Notes: generated by a model not told the origin, from the letters alone. Numbered from the stretch's first letter, positions 34,285-44,869 are shown. The stretch is 64,000 nt of DNA from Gammaproteobacteria bacterium (GCA_021773295.1 JAJFKI010000095.1:1-64000), one strand, 5' to 3'. Numbers and translations: made by a program.

Positions 34285-34863
34285 TTAATATCCTAAAAAG
34301 GTTTTCAATAATTGATGACCTTGTGTCGTCATAATCGACTCAGGATGAAATTGTACACCTTCCATAGGTAAATGTTTATGTTTAATCGCCATAATTTCAT
34401 CGAATTGTTTATCAGCGGTTTCAGTCCATGCTGTGACTTCAAAGCAAGTGGGTAAGGATTCTTTTTCAACAATTAGCGAGTGATAGCGTGTGGCCGTGAG
34501 CGGGTTATTTAAGCCTTTAAAGACACCTTCATTTGTGTGATGCATTAGTGAAGGCTTGCCGTGCATGACATGCTTAGCATGGATGACTCTTCCACCATAG
34601 GCTTGAGCCATGGCTTCATGTCCCAAACAAACGCCCAGGAGCGGTAATTTGTCGGCGAAATGAGTAATAGCTTGCATTGAAATACCAGCCTCATTAGGTG
34701 TGCAAGACCCGGGGGAAATCACTATTTTTTCTGGCTGAAGTTTTTCTATTTCAGAGATAGTGATTTCATCATTGCGAAAGACTTTTATCGTTGCACCGAG
34801 CTCACCCAAATACTGCATTAGGTTATAAGTGAAAGAATCATAATTGTCGATTATTAGTATCAT
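34285..34863 (-). CDS. trpG: Anthranilate synthase glutamine amidotransferase subunit
   Basis: Supplies ammonia from glutamine to TrpE. The 192-residue class I amidotransferase has [18 protein letters not shown], the nucleophile in [17 protein letters not shown] and the catalytic His-x-Glu in VQFHPES. It may also serve p-aminobenzoate synthesis (PabA role), as no second amidotransferase is visible here. It overlaps trpE by 4 nt. Confidence 0.95.
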   Translation of the reverse strand: MILIIDNYDSFTYNLMQYLGELGATIKVFRNDEITISEIEKLQPEKIVISPGSCTPNEAGISMQAITHFADKLPLLGVCLGHEAMAQAYGGRVIHAKHVMHGKPSLMHHTNEGVFKGLNNPLTATRYHSLIVEKESLPTCFEVTAWTETADKQFDEIMAIKHKHLPMEGVQFHPESIMTTQGHQLLKTFLGY

Positions 34864-36311
34864 TTAATTTCACCTGAAAAGGTTGGTGTTTCTTTTACAG
34901 CATTGAAAATGGCACTAGCTTTGTTAATGGTTTCTTCCCATTCTTTTTGTGGATGGGAGTCTGCCACAATGCCTCCGCCGGATTGAATATAGAGAGTATC
35001 CTCTTTTATGATGGCGGTGCGAATAGCGATGGCAACATCTAGGTTGTCATTCCAGCCTAGGTGTCCGACAGCGCCGCCGTAAATGCCACGTTTTTCTTGC
35101 TCTAATTCATCAATGATTTCCATCGCTCTCACTTTAGGAGCCCCACTTAAAGTGCCAGCAGGTAAGGTTGCTTTAAGCGCATCAATGGCTGTCATACTTT
35201 TATCGATTGTTCCCTCAATATTGGAAACGATATGCATGACATGTGAGTAACGCTCAATGATCATTTTATCCGTGAGTTTGACAGAGCCAATCTTGCTTAC
35301 ACGGCCAACATCATTGCGGCCTAAATCAATCAGCATTAAGTGCTCCGCCAATTCTTTTTCATCGGCTAATAATTCTTTTTCGAATTGCTTATCTTCAACG
35401 GGTGTTTCACCCCGGGGGCGAGTGCCGGCAATTGGTCGCACAGTGATGGTGTCATCTTGCTTACGGACGAGGATTTCTGGCGAAGAGCCTACCACTTTAA
35501 AATCATCAAAATCAAAATAATATAAATAGGGGGATGGATTAATGCTGCGTAACGCTCGGTACAATGCTAGTGGATGTTCTTTATAGGGAGTGGAAAAGCG
35601 CTGTGAATAAACAACTTGCATCACATCGCCATCGATGATGTATTGTTTGATTTTCTCAATAGCGTGTTCATATTGTTGGGTTGTTTGATTGGATTGAAAA
35701 TCTTTAAAATTAGTGGTTTCTTGTAAATGAGTGAAAATATCTTTGGGTACCACTTGTTGTAGCCGATGCTCCATGTCACTTAATTGCGAATTAGCAGCCG
35801 CAATGCTTTTCTCATCAGGATCACTATAAACAATTAAATGTAATTTACCTTTAATATTATCAAACACAGCCAGTTTTTCTGATAGCATTAACAAAATATC
35901 AGGGACTTGCAATGTATCTTTGTTGGGACACATAGCTAATCGTTTTTCAACATAACGAACAGTATCGTATGAAAAATAACCCACTAAGCCGCCAGAGAAC
36001 AAAGGCAATTCTGGAATTGATGCTACATCAAATCGTTGTTTGAAGCTCTCAATCCAAGTTAAAGGATCGTCACTATGCACTTCTTCAACAATATTTCCAG
36101 CAATGATATGCTGGATAGTGTGATCTTGAACGCTAATATATTCACTACTTTGCAAGCCGATAAAACTATAACGTCCCCATTTTTCGCCACCTTCAAAGGA
36201 CTCCAATAAATAGGAATAAGGGCAATTTGCTAATTTAAGATAAACCAGCAGCGGTGTATATAAATCAGATAATAAGGTTTTAACAACAGGAACTTTTTTT
36301 ATCTTTATCAT
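34860..36311 (-). CDS. trpE: Anthranilate synthase component I
   Basis: Converts chorismate to anthranilate. The 483-residue protein carries the tryptophan-feedback motif [19 protein letters not shown] near the N-terminus, which distinguishes it from PabB. The chorismate-binding core shows [42 protein letters not shown] and [15 protein letters not shown]. The start codon touches the rpe stop (1-nt overlap) and the end overlaps trpG, so the genes are translationally coupled. No trp attenuator was seen because the unit starts further upstream. Confidence 0.96.
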   Translation of the reverse strand: MIKIKKVPVVKTLLSDLYTPLLVYLKLANCPYSYLLESFEGGEKWGRYSFIGLQSSEYISVQDHTIQHIIAGNIVEEVHSDDPLTWIESFKQRFDVASIPELPLFSGGLVGYFSYDTVRYVEKRLAMCPNKDTLQVPDILLMLSEKLAVFDNIKGKLHLIVYSDPDEKSIAAANSQLSDMEHRLQQVVPKDIFTHLQETTNFKDFQSNQTTQQYEHAIEKIKQYIIDGDVMQVVYSQRFSTPYKEHPLALYRALRSINPSPYLYYFDFDDFKVVGSSPEILVRKQDDTITVRPIAGTRPRGETPVEDKQFEKELLADEKELAEHLMLIDLGRNDVGRVSKIGSVKLTDKMIIERYSHVMHIVSNIEGTIDKSMTAIDALKATLPAGTLSGAPKVRAMEIIDELEQEKRGIYGGAVGHLGWNDNLDVAIAIRTAIIKEDTLYIQSGGGIVADSHPQKEWEETINKASAIFNAVKETPTFSGEIK

Positions 36312-36976
36312 TATGACTGTCCCAATATTTGTCGAAATTGTTGAATAGTTTCTACATAATTATCGGTATTAAAAATCGCAGAGCCTGCAACAAAGGTATC
36401 AGCACCAGCGTTAGCAATTGCCGCAATATTGTCAGCTTTGACCCCACCATCGACTTCTAAACGAATATCTCTGCCGCATTCGTCGATTAATTTTCTAGTG
36501 TCGTTAATCTTATTGAGCATGCTCTCAATAAAACTTTGGCCACCAAAGCCTGGGTTTACCGTCATAATTAATATCATATCGATTTTATCTAAGAGATGAT
36601 CTAAATGCCTTAAACTCGTTGCTGGGTTTAAAGCAATGCCGGCTTGGCAATCATGATCATGGATAAGCTGTATGGTGCGATCGACATGTTTACTAGCTTC
36701 TGGATGAAAGCTAATATAATTAGCGCCAGCATCAGCAAAAGCGGGGATGATATTATCAACCGGTTGAATCATAAGGTGCACATCGATGGGCGCAACGATG
36801 CCAAATTGGCGCAGTGCTTTACAGACCATAGGGCCAATCGTTAAGTTAGGCACATAATGATTATCCATAACATCAAAGTGCACCCAATCAGCACCGGCTT
36901 CTAGGACATTATTCACTTCTTCACCGAGGATAGCAAAGTCAGCTGATAAGATAGAAGGTGCGATGATAGCTTTCAC
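36311..36976 (-). CDS. rpe: Ribulose-phosphate 3-epimerase
   Basis: Interconverts ribulose 5-phosphate and xylulose 5-phosphate. The 221-residue TIM barrel has [48 protein letters not shown] and [13 protein letters not shown], with the metal-binding His and Asp residues. It overlaps gshB by 4 nt and trpE by 1 nt inside a continuous minus-strand run from gshA to trpD. Confidence 0.97.
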   Translation of the reverse strand: MKAIIAPSILSADFAILGEEVNNVLEAGADWVHFDVMDNHYVPNLTIGPMVCKALRQFGIVAPIDVHLMIQPVDNIIPAFADAGANYISFHPEASKHVDRTIQLIHDHDCQAGIALNPATSLRHLDHLLDKIDMILIMTVNPGFGGQSFIESMLNKINDTRKLIDECGRDIRLEVDGGVKADNIAAIANAGADTFVAGSAIFNTDNYVETIQQFRQILGQS

Positions 36977-37941
36977 GAAGTTGCTCCTTTCATTGCTGCT
37001 ACTTTTTTCTCTATAACATCAAATAACGTGCCAGTGATGTCTACCTCAAATTGACTTTCAATTTCTCGAATTCCCGTGGGTGAGGTGACATTGATTTCAG
37101 ATAAAAAATCTCCGATAACATCAATACCTACGAATATTAAACCATTCTCTTTAAGGGTAGGCCCTATTTCCTTACAAATCCAGATATCAGCTTCTGATAA
37201 TAGCTGTCCTTTACCTTGGCCGCCAGTGGCCAGGTTAGCACGGGTTTCTCCTGGTGGTGCAATGCGGGCCAAGGCGTAAGGAATGGGTTCACCGTCTATC
37301 AATAGAATCCGTTTATCACCTTCTTTGATTTCAGGGATATAGCGCTGTGCCATAATGGCACGCTTACCCTTTTGCGTAAGTACTTCTAAGATGACATTAA
37401 GATTAGGATCTTGTTGTGTCACATGAAAAACAGAATCACCACCCATGCTATCTAAGGGTTTAAAAATAACATTGCCTTCTTCTTCGAAAAACTTTTTTAA
37501 CTCATTTGCGTCGCTGGAAATGACAGAAGGTACACAGCATTGTGGGAACCAAGTAGTATAAATTTTTTCATTAGCATTACGCAGTGCTTGAGGATCGTTG
37601 GCCACAAGTACGCCTTGCGCTTTCGCATGGTCCAATAAATAGGTGGCATTGAGATAGGCAATATTAAAAGGTGGATCCTTGCGCATGAGTAATACATCTA
37701 AATGTTTCACATTAATTTGCTGTTGACAGCCAAAGGTGTACCATTGCGTTGTATCATCTTTAACACGGAGTTTGGTCGTGTTTAGTAATAATTGATCCTT
37801 ATGTAAGCTCAAGTCATTTAGTTGCATATAATGGATTTCCCAACCACGCTTTTGTGCTTCTAACAACATGGCGAAGGTACTGTCTTTATAAGTTTTAATA
37901 CTTTCAATGGGATCCATTATTATCCCGATTTTTATGGTCAT
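36973..37941 (-). CDS. gshB: Glutathione synthetase
   Basis: Adds glycine to gamma-glutamylcysteine. The 322-residue ATP-grasp enzyme starts [32 protein letters not shown] and has [37 protein letters not shown] and [11 protein letters not shown]. It overlaps gshA by 4 nt, so both steps of glutathione synthesis are made together. Confidence 0.97.
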   Translation of the reverse strand: MTIKIGIIMDPIESIKTYKDSTFAMLLEAQKRGWEIHYMQLNDLSLHKDQLLLNTTKLRVKDDTTQWYTFGCQQQINVKHLDVLLMRKDPPFNIAYLNATYLLDHAKAQGVLVANDPQALRNANEKIYTTWFPQCCVPSVISSDANELKKFFEEEGNVIFKPLDSMGGDSVFHVTQQDPNLNVILEVLTQKGKRAIMAQRYIPEIKEGDKRILLIDGEPIPYALARIAPPGETRANLATGGQGKGQLLSEADIWICKEIGPTLKENGLIFVGIDVIGDFLSEINVTSPTGIREIESQFEVDITGTLFDVIEKKVAAMKGATS

Positions 37942-39236
37942 TCAGTTACTCCATTTATTTCACGTGCTGCGGCTAATAATGCCAAGCGCGCAACAACACC
38001 ATAGGCAAAGAATCGATTTTGAGAGTGATCGGGATCTTGCTCTACGCTTGGGTTATTACAGCTTTCGTCAAAGGCTAACGGTTCGAAATGCATCCCGGGA
38101 CTATTTAAGTTTTCATCTTCTCCACGATTTTTATGCACGCGGTAAAACCCTCCTAACACATGGGTTCCAATCATATAGACAACGGGCTCTGCCACAGCAT
38201 TTTCCTCCCCAATCGTTTCAAACGTATAAACGCCTTCTTGAATAATAACTTGAGTTACGTTGCGTTTACCTTTAGCTGTAGACATATGTGTTCGTTGTTT
38301 GCGATTAATTGCAAGAACTTCATCGGCACTATTAACACGCATGACGGCCATGCCATAAGTACCAGAGTCCGCTTTGATGATGACATAAGGTGTTTTATCT
38401 ATATTACATGCTTGGTATTTTTTCTTTATTTGAGTCAACAAGTCATCGACTTTTTTAGCTAATGTTTCTAAGCCTTCTTTCGCCATGAAATCAATATCAC
38501 CGCTGGCGCGAAACAGAGGATTTAGAAACCAAGGATCAATATTAATTAATTGAGAAAATTCATTGACGACGCTTTGGTAATGGCTAAAGTGTTGCGACTT
38601 TGTGCGTTCACTCCATCCCAATGATAACGGTGGGTAAATGCGCTGTTTAATATCTTGTAAAATGTCAGGTGCTCCGTTGGATAAATCATTATTAAGCAAG
38701 ATCACACAGGGTCTAAAATCATCGATGTGAATCACATCCTCCTGGCGTTGTAGAGGGTGTAAGCTTAGTGTCTGACCATTTTCTAAAGATATGGTTTCAA
38801 CGTCCGTTAAATCTTCCCGTAATGAGCCAACTCTGACATCATAACCAGCGCGCATAAAAATCGTTGCTAATTGATTTAAACTCGCAAAGTATTTTTCATT
38901 GCGGGTGTGACTTTCGGCAATGATTAATACTTTATCGCACTTAGGATTAATGGCACTCATGGACGCCTGAGCGGCTTGAATACACAAAGACATGAAACTT
39001 GGATTCAGGTTATTAAAACCAGCTGGAAATAAATTTGTATCGATGGCTGCCAACTTAAAGCCAGAATTTCTCAAATCAACAGAGCAGGTAATGGGGGGAC
39101 GATGAATTAGCCACTGTTTACGAAACCAACGTTCAATAGCAATAGAGTTTTTTAAAATTTGGCTTTCTAATTCAAGCAAAGGCCCTCTTAGCGCTGTTGT
39201 TAAATGAGGCACTCGGTAATCTTTATCAGTTTGCAT
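37938..39236 (-). CDS. gshA: Glutamate-cysteine ligase, proteobacterial type
   Basis: Makes gamma-glutamylcysteine. The 432-residue protein is of the class found in Legionella, Coxiella and acidithiobacilli rather than the E. coli GshA type. It contains AAIDTNLFPAGFNNLNPSF, VLIIAESHTRNEKYF, SNGAPDILQDIKQRIYPP, YVIIKADSGTYGMAVMRV and the C-terminal FFAYGVVARLALLAAAREI. It is the first gene of the gshA-gshB-rpe-trpE-trpG-trpD run. Confidence 0.94.
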   Translation of the reverse strand: MQTDKDYRVPHLTTALRGPLLELESQILKNSIAIERWFRKQWLIHRPPITCSVDLRNSGFKLAAIDTNLFPAGFNNLNPSFMSLCIQAAQASMSAINPKCDKVLIIAESHTRNEKYFASLNQLATIFMRAGYDVRVGSLREDLTDVETISLENGQTLSLHPLQRQEDVIHIDDFRPCVILLNNDLSNGAPDILQDIKQRIYPPLSLGWSERTKSQHFSHYQSVVNEFSQLINIDPWFLNPLFRASGDIDFMAKEGLETLAKKVDDLLTQIKKKYQACNIDKTPYVIIKADSGTYGMAVMRVNSADEVLAINRKQRTHMSTAKGKRNVTQVIIQEGVYTFETIGEENAVAEPVVYMIGTHVLGGFYRVHKNRGEDENLNSPGMHFEPLAFDESCNNPSVEQDPDHSQNRFFAYGVVARLALLAAAREINGVTE

Positions 39237-39270
39237 GTTTTATTCCCAGTACGGTGAGTATGAAACCAAT

Positions 39271-39298
39271 AAGATAACAAAGTCTGTTAAGGAGTTAA
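39271..39298 (-). promoter_or_regulatory. Possible promoter for the gshA operon
   Basis: On the minus strand, TTAACT (39298-39293), 16 nt and TATCTT (39276-39271) precede the gshA ATG by about 35 nt. Each box matches consensus at four of six positions. Confidence 0.35.
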
Positions 39299-39323
39299 AC
39301 CCTATACCCATCGTACTTCGATA

Positions 39324-39352
39324 TTAGCATTTCCAAATGGAAGGGGTATAAT
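39324..39352 (+). promoter_or_regulatory. Putative promoter for the small gene and methyltransferase
   Basis: TTAGCA (39324-39329), 17 nt and a perfect TATAAT (39347-39352) lie 45 nt before GTG 39397. A small palindrome (TTTCCAAATGGAA) occupies the spacer. Confidence 0.55.
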
Positions 39353-39396
39353 GCTAAGCAATTTTGTAACCATGAAGGCCAAGACAGGGGAAACGC

Positions 39397-39579
39397 GTGT
39401 TTAAAAGATTAGATAAAAACTTCGTCAGTGAAATTGATACCTTCCTGAATGAAGTAAGAAAGGATATACCGCAAACAGCAGCTCAACTTGCAGAGATAAA
39501 GAAATATAATGAAATCAATTACCTGAGAGATCACGAGGTGGCCAAGGAAGACAAGCCCAAGCTTTGGGATGATTTTTAA
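39397..39579 (+). CDS. Small conserved-looking protein of 60 residues, unknown function
   Basis: GTG 39397 follows AGGGGA and a good promoter. The product is helical and charged: FKRLDKNFVSEIDTFLNEV, then DIPQTAAQLAEIKKYNEINYLRDHEVAKEDKPKLWDDF. The composition and the C-terminal KLWDDF resemble small cytosolic proteins seen in Legionellales, although no named family is recalled. It ends 34 nt before the methyltransferase and is probably cotranscribed with it. Confidence 0.65.
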   Translation: MFKRLDKNFVSEIDTFLNEVRKDIPQTAAQLAEIKKYNEINYLRDHEVAKEDKPKLWDDF

Positions 39580-39613
39580 AGAACCGATTAACGAGCATAT
39601 AGTAAGGTGTAAC

Positions 39614-40846
39614 ATGAGTAACTGTCTTGTCTGTGACCACCCCATTGATTCTTTCCTCTCCTTTGGCAATATGCCCATTGCGAACCATTTGCCGATGCCT
39701 AAACATTTTCGCAATGAATTTCGTGCCGAATTAGCCGTGGGATTTTGCCCTGGGTGTTATATGGTGCAATTGACGAATTTGGTAGAACAAGAACATTTAT
39801 ATAATGATGAATATGCTTTTTTCTCGGGCAGTTCAAAAGGCATGTCAAAACACTTCCAAGAATTTGCTGAATTTATTATGCAACATTATTTGCCAACAGA
39901 TGACAGCTTCGTGGTGGAAGTGGGTAGTAATGATGGTATTTTATTGCAGCACATGGCTAAGCGAAACATCAAGCATTTAGGCATAGAGCCTTCGGCAAAT
40001 GTTGCTAACATTGCAACGAAGCGTGGTGTAGAATCCTTAGTCGAGTTTTTTAATGTTACTACTGCAGAAAAAGTGAAGCAAACTCATGGCCAAGCCGATG
40101 CGATTCTTGGGGCCAATGTGATTTGCCATATTCCGGATATTCATTCTGTAGCCAAAAGTGTCAAAGCGTTACTAAAACCAAATGGTGTTTTTGTCTTTGA
40201 AGCACCCTATATCGCTAATACCATTCGTAAAACAGCCTTCGATCAAATTTATGATGAGCATGCGTTTTTCTTTGGAGTGCATTCCGTCGTGAATTGTTTT
40301 TCCCGCCACGGTTTAGAGTTAGTGGACGTAATGGAGCGTAATGTTCACGGTGGGTCAATGCGCTATGTACTGGCACACAAGGGTGCACATGAAGTAACAT
40401 CGAAAGTAAAACAATTGCTCGTGTTAGAAGATCATTTAGGATTACTAAAAATTGAAACCTACCAAGACTTTGCAAAGTCGGCAGAAAAATCTCGCGATCA
40501 ATTAAAACAATTGATCACGGGTTTAAGAGAACAAGGTAAAAAAATTGTGGGTTATGCAGCAACGGCGAAAAGCGCAACAGTCATTAATTATTGCGGTTTA
40601 ACACCGGAACACATTAAATATATTTCTGACACAACACCTGCAAAACAAGGACGCTACAGCCCCGGAGCACACATCCCCATTAAACCTTATGAAATTTTCA
40701 AACAGGATAAACCAGATTACGCCATTTTATTTGCTTGGAATCATGCCGACGAAATCATGGCGAAAGAGAAAAACTTTATCAAGCGCGGCGGTAAATGGAT
40801 CGTCTTCGTACCTGAAGTTGCAATTGTTGAAAACGTCAAACAGTGA
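39614..40846 (+). CDS. Class I SAM-dependent methyltransferase, sugar C-methyltransferase-like
   Basis: The 410-residue protein has three parts. An N-terminal zinc-type region begins MSNCLVCDHPIDSFLSFGNMP and includes GFCPGCYMVQL, with four cysteines. A SAM-binding core follows (FVVEVGSNDGILLQHMAKRN, ILGANVICHIPD). A C-terminal domain has KIVGYAATAKSATVINYCG and PGAHIPIKPYEIFKQDKPDYAILFAWNHADEI. This layout is that of NDP-hexose 3-C-methyltransferases (TylCIII/TcaB9-like). It may decorate a surface sugar, though no nucleotide-sugar genes are near. The start is ATG 39614; an earlier TTG-type start overlaps the small gene. Confidence 0.88.
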   Translation: MSNCLVCDHPIDSFLSFGNMPIANHLPMPKHFRNEFRAELAVGFCPGCYMVQLTNLVEQEHLYNDEYAFFSGSSKGMSKHFQEFAEFIMQHYLPTDDSFVVEVGSNDGILLQHMAKRNIKHLGIEPSANVANIATKRGVESLVEFFNVTTAEKVKQTHGQADAILGANVICHIPDIHSVAKSVKALLKPNGVFVFEAPYIANTIRKTAFDQIYDEHAFFFGVHSVVNCFSRHGLELVDVMERNVHGGSMRYVLAHKGAHEVTSKVKQLLVLEDHLGLLKIETYQDFAKSAEKSRDQLKQLITGLREQGKKIVGYAATAKSATVINYCGLTPEHIKYISDTTPAKQGRYSPGAHIPIKPYEIFKQDKPDYAILFAWNHADEIMAKEKNFIKRGGKWIVFVPEVAIVENVKQ

Positions 40847-40930
40847 GGGAAAAATCATAGAATTTTGTTCCATCGGGACTCTCAATGGGCGTAAAATAAT
40901 TGGACAATACCGAGCGCCATTAACGCATAA

Positions 40931-40958
40931 TTGCATTAAGCTATAAATAAAATATAAT
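40931..40958 (+). promoter_or_regulatory. Strong putative promoter for vgrG
   Basis: TTGCAT (40931-40936), 16 nt and perfect TATAAT (40953-40958) lie 32 nt before the vgrG ATG, which has an AGGAA ribosome site. The layout resembles the tss promoter at 4911-4938 (TTGCTT-16-TATGAT). Confidence 0.6.
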
Positions 40959-40990
40959 TGTGATATTTATCATGCTTAGGAAATGTCATT

Positions 40991-42955
40991 ATGAAGTTAC
41001 GACTTGCCGAGAATCACTTATTTGACGTCATATTGCTGCAAACTCAGCGTCCACTACAATTTTCCCAAGATTATTCCCTTGAGCTTGTGATTGCTAATCC
41101 TCAACAAGTAGCATTGGATGAGTATTTAAATCACGCCGTACACGTTGATTATGAGGATGGCATGTTCCATGGCGTAATAACGGGCTGGCAGCATCAGCGG
41201 GGTGTGGTAGCACAGCCGATTGAGCATGTTGAAGTTTCAAGTCCATTAGCGCTGTTAAGACAACAGAAACGAGAGCGTGTTTATCCAAAATGTAATTTGC
41301 AACGGTTAGTGACACAAGTATTAGCAACGGCCGGGGTTGAGGTACGGCTTGATTGGCATTGTCAGGCTTCATTTGAGCCAGAGTATTTTATTCAATATCA
41401 GCAAACGGATTTTGAATTTTTACAGGCGTGTTTATCATTGCGTGGGATTTATTGGTATATCGATCATCAAGCACCGAGTTTAATCGTCACAGATACTTGG
41501 CTAGAACAGCAGCGACATTACTTAGCTTATCGGCGGCAACACTATTTATTAGCAGATAAAAATACAGTAACGAATGTTGTAAAACAGCAGCAATTATTAG
41601 CGGAGAACGTGATGGTTGCTGATAGCAATTGGCTCCAGCCGGAGAAAACATTCACCGCAAAAGAGAAAAACAAAACTGACACAATCGGTTTTGGCATACA
41701 ATACTGTTTTGCTGAGTTAGATTTATCGCAACATGCGGCTTCAGACATGGCTAGAATAAGGCAACAGAGTTTAGACTATCGACGAGAAATCATTAGCGCG
41801 ACTACACAAAATTTATCGATACAATTAGGTGATCTAGTTGTTATTGAACAGCATCCATTTTCAGCATTTAATCAATCCTATCAAGTCATATCAATTAACC
41901 TGACCATTAATAATGAGCATGGACAGTATTACTCACCAAAAAGGAATGCTACCACGGGAGGTGAATTACAGTTAATTCCAACGACTTGTCAATATCGTCC
42001 TCCCATAGAACAGCCTCCACAGGTTCAATTTGTAGCAGCAACGATTATTGGTCATGAAGATGGGACACCTTGGTTAGATGAAAATGGTCGTTACCACATA
42101 CACTATGATTTTGATCAATCTCAAGCAAAAACTATGATTGCAGACGTCCCTATCAACCAAGCCTATACCGGGCCTGATAGTGGTATTCACCTCCCCTTAG
42201 CAGCAAATACTAAGGTCGTTATCGGCGCCATCAATGGGCAGTTAACAAGGCCCGTCATCATCGGCGTCTTACCAAACAAGTTAGCGCCAGGCCCAGTTAC
42301 AAACGATAATGCGAGTCAAAGTCTCATTAAGCCACACGCTAAGCAACAATTGCTCTTTGATGACAAACCACAACAGCAACAATTAAAAATAGAAAATGTT
42401 AATTTGGATCAAAGTATTATAATGAATAACACTAAAGGTAAAGCGCGCTTTACTATCGATGCAAAACAAGGCGGCATGCAGAATAAGATAAAACATAATA
42501 TCCAACATATTGTCACAGGCAATCTAACATCAAAGATACAAACAGATCAACAAATAAGTGTAAAGGGAGATACTCAAATCACCGTAGAAAAAAACAATTT
42601 AAGTATAAAAACACAACAACAATTAAACGTAGAAACACACAAAGAATTAACAATGAGATCGCAAAATGGAAATATCAATCTAAAAAGCGACACAACAAAA
42701 CTCAACTTAAATAATAATATACATATCTACAGTGATAACGGCACACTAACACTCTCTATAAACAATGGAAAATTAAACCTTAAAACCAAGGAGCTAACCA
42801 CACAAGCAAAAAAAGGAAACATCACGTTAAAAACCCCAAAAGCCACCCTAACCCTCACTAAAAAAGGAACGGTCACCATCAACGCTCACACCCTAACCAT
42901 TAAAGCCAAAAAATTTTCAACCAACGCCCAACAACTTCAGCATGGGACAACATAA
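40991..42955 (+). CDS. vgrG: T6SS spike protein VgrG (TssI)
   Basis: VgrG trimers form the tip of the T6SS tube and carry effectors. The 654-residue protein has the gp27-like part (LEHAV-type region at NHAVHVDYEDGMFHGVITGW, RLVTQVLATAGVEVRLDW, FEPEYFIQYQQTDFEFLQACLSLRGIYWYID). A gp5-like OB fold follows (ATIIGHEDGTPWLDENGRYHIHYDFD). The C-terminal third is a long run of short beta repeats (NGNINLKSDTTKLNLNNN, KKGNITLKTPKATLTLTKKG), the triple-stranded needle. No separate effector domain follows. It lies over 30 kb from tssJKLM without hcp or a PAAR gene adjacent, so it is an orphan VgrG. Confidence 0.93.
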   Translation: MKLRLAENHLFDVILLQTQRPLQFSQDYSLELVIANPQQVALDEYLNHAVHVDYEDGMFHGVITGWQHQRGVVAQPIEHVEVSSPLALLRQQKRERVYPKCNLQRLVTQVLATAGVEVRLDWHCQASFEPEYFIQYQQTDFEFLQACLSLRGIYWYIDHQAPSLIVTDTWLEQQRHYLAYRRQHYLLADKNTVTNVVKQQQLLAENVMVADSNWLQPEKTFTAKEKNKTDTIGFGIQYCFAELDLSQHAASDMARIRQQSLDYRREIISATTQNLSIQLGDLVVIEQHPFSAFNQSYQVISINLTINNEHGQYYSPKRNATTGGELQLIPTTCQYRPPIEQPPQVQFVAATIIGHEDGTPWLDENGRYHIHYDFDQSQAKTMIADVPINQAYTGPDSGIHLPLAANTKVVIGAINGQLTRPVIIGVLPNKLAPGPVTNDNASQSLIKPHAKQQLLFDDKPQQQQLKIENVNLDQSIIMNNTKGKARFTIDAKQGGMQNKIKHNIQHIVTGNLTSKIQTDQQISVKGDTQITVEKNNLSIKTQQQLNVETHKELTMRSQNGNINLKSDTTKLNLNNNIHIYSDNGTLTLSINNGKLNLKTKELTTQAKKGNITLKTPKATLTLTKKGTVTINAHTLTIKAKKFSTNAQQLQHGTT

Positions 42956-42970
42956 AGTTATTCAACAGAA

Positions 42971-44773
42971 TTATCGCTGTTGAACCAACACTCTCAAATG
43001 TTCAGCAAACTTCTTAGGCGATATTTCCCCAACAATTCTGTAGGGTTTGATTTCCTTGCCGTCTTTATCAAAAAATAAAATTGCCGGTGGTGCGATGACG
43101 CCGCTTTTTTTCATCAATACTTTATCCATTTTATCATTTGCGGTGACGTCTGCTTGTAGTATGAAAAAATGCTGCAACAATAGTTTTTGGACCTTAGGAT
43201 CAACAAAGGTGGTTGCGTCCATTTCCTTACAGGCAATGCACCACTCAGCGTAAAAGTCTAGCATTGTTAATTTATTTTCGTTATTTGCAAGGTTTAATTC
43301 ATGTTGTAAATCGGCCGGTGTTTTAATGCGAGTAAATAATTTGTGAGTAGGCACAATGCCATTGGCTTCTAGTGTGCGTAAGTCTTCTAATGGTCTAAAG
43401 GGATTGCTATTACCCATAGCAGCGCCAATCATCAGCATAATGCCATACACTAAAAAAATCAGGCTTAATCCCCGCCATAATAAAGCCCAACCGCGGTTAC
43501 TATATTTTTTGCCATTAAATAAACCCATATAGACGGCACAAACGATCAAAAGCCCCGCCCATAACACCATGGTTACTGTACCGGGGAGGATGCGCGCTAA
43601 CATCCAAATGGCGACGGCAAGTAATAACACGCCAAAAAATATTTTCACCACATCCATCCATGTGCCAGCTGTCGGCAGGAATTTCCCGCCAAAGGTGCCA
43701 ATAATAAGTAGTGGAACACCCATACCCAGTGCCATGATAAACAACGCGCTTGCGCCAAGTGCGGCATTACCCGTGTTACCAATATAAATTAAAGCACCAA
43801 TCAATGGCGCTGTGACGCACGGTGAAAGTATCAGCGTTGATAAGATTCCCATGATGACAACACCCCAGTATGAACCCTGTTTTTGGTGATTGGATAATGT
43901 CGTAATCCGTTGTTCAAATCGTGCAGGTAGTTTTATTTCATACAAACCAAATAACGACAATGCTAATACTACGAACACTAAACTAAACACGGTGATGACC
44001 CAAGGATTTTGCATTGCTGCTTGTACACTACTACCTGCAAGTCCTGTTATGACGCCAATAATGGCATAAGTGATGGCCATCCCTAACACATAAGTGAGAG
44101 ATAAGAAAAATCCTTTTAAAGCGGTCATCTTTTCCCCGTGACCAATAATGATTCCAGATAAAATAGGAATCATCGGCAAAACACAAGGCGTTAAAGACAA
44201 TAATAAGCCAAATCCAAAGAAACTAATGGCAATCAGCCACCAATCGTGCTCAGCTAATAGTTGACTGATTTTATCTTGTGACGAAATCAGTGTATCAGTG
44301 GCAGCATCTGGAAGCTCAGCATCTATACCTTGAATGGTTTTACCAACATCATTTTTTAAATGTAAAGTGACTTGCTTAGTCATTGGAGGGTAGCAAAAAT
44401 TATCAAAAGAACAACCTTGAAAGCAAGCGAGTAACTCCAGTGTGTTAGCATGGGCACGCTGCAAAGGTAAATTAATACGAAGATTGCCATTATACACTTG
44501 ATACTGCCCCAAAACTCGATCGCTTTTATCAATCCCGACAGGTTTTACGATGGGCCCTAAACTTACGCCATTGGATCCAAGTACTTTAAAACTTATACGA
44601 TCTTTATAAAGATAATAACCCGGCGTAATTTGCCAGTGAGCCACAATGGTATTGGGACTTTTCAACTCAGCCGAAAATTGAAACGCTTTGTCAGCAGGGA
44701 TGGGGATAGTATTGGCATTGGCGCTGCTCAGCAAGCTACTGAGCAATAAGAGAATGACGAATACTTTTTTCAT
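42971..44773 (-). CDS. dsbD: Thiol:disulfide interchange protein DsbD
   Basis: Moves electrons from cytoplasmic thioredoxin across the inner membrane to periplasmic disulfide reductases. The ATG at 44773 (MKKVFVILLLLSSLLSSANA) gives 600 residues with a signal peptide; a GTG three codons upstream is also in frame. The three redox pairs are visible: the periplasmic alpha domain (CFQGCSFDNFC), the membrane beta domain (LTPCVLPMIP and LSPCVTAPLIG) and the gamma thioredoxin-like end (EWCIACKEMD). It converges with vgrG; the 8-bp hairpin TTCAACAG/CTGTTGAA (42961-42984) straddles its stop. Confidence 0.96.
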   Translation of the reverse strand: MKKVFVILLLLSSLLSSANANTIPIPADKAFQFSAELKSPNTIVAHWQITPGYYLYKDRISFKVLGSNGVSLGPIVKPVGIDKSDRVLGQYQVYNGNLRINLPLQRAHANTLELLACFQGCSFDNFCYPPMTKQVTLHLKNDVGKTIQGIDAELPDAATDTLISSQDKISQLLAEHDWWLIAISFFGFGLLLSLTPCVLPMIPILSGIIIGHGEKMTALKGFFLSLTYVLGMAITYAIIGVITGLAGSSVQAAMQNPWVITVFSLVFVVLALSLFGLYEIKLPARFEQRITTLSNHQKQGSYWGVVIMGILSTLILSPCVTAPLIGALIYIGNTGNAALGASALFIMALGMGVPLLIIGTFGGKFLPTAGTWMDVVKIFFGVLLLAVAIWMLARILPGTVTMVLWAGLLIVCAVYMGLFNGKKYSNRGWALLWRGLSLIFLVYGIMLMIGAAMGNSNPFRPLEDLRTLEANGIVPTHKLFTRIKTPADLQHELNLANNENKLTMLDFYAEWCIACKEMDATTFVDPKVQKLLLQHFFILQADVTANDKMDKVLMKKSGVIAPPAILFFDKDGKEIKPYRIVGEISPKKFAEHLRVLVQQR

Positions 44774-44869
44774 AGCGATCACCGACCTCGTACTTGGTTA
44801 ATATATTGGCAATCCCAAAGGTTTTAGGATATAATTGTCGTCCAAATTAATATAGGTGTTAAAATTAAC

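Noticed and set aside
34860-36311. p-Aminobenzoate synthase component I (pabB)
   Set aside because: The LLES feedback motif and adjacency to trpG and trpD favour trpE.
42961-42984. 8-bp hairpin as a terminator of vgrG or dsbD
   Set aside because: It has no T-tract and lies over the dsbD stop codon; not strong enough to call.
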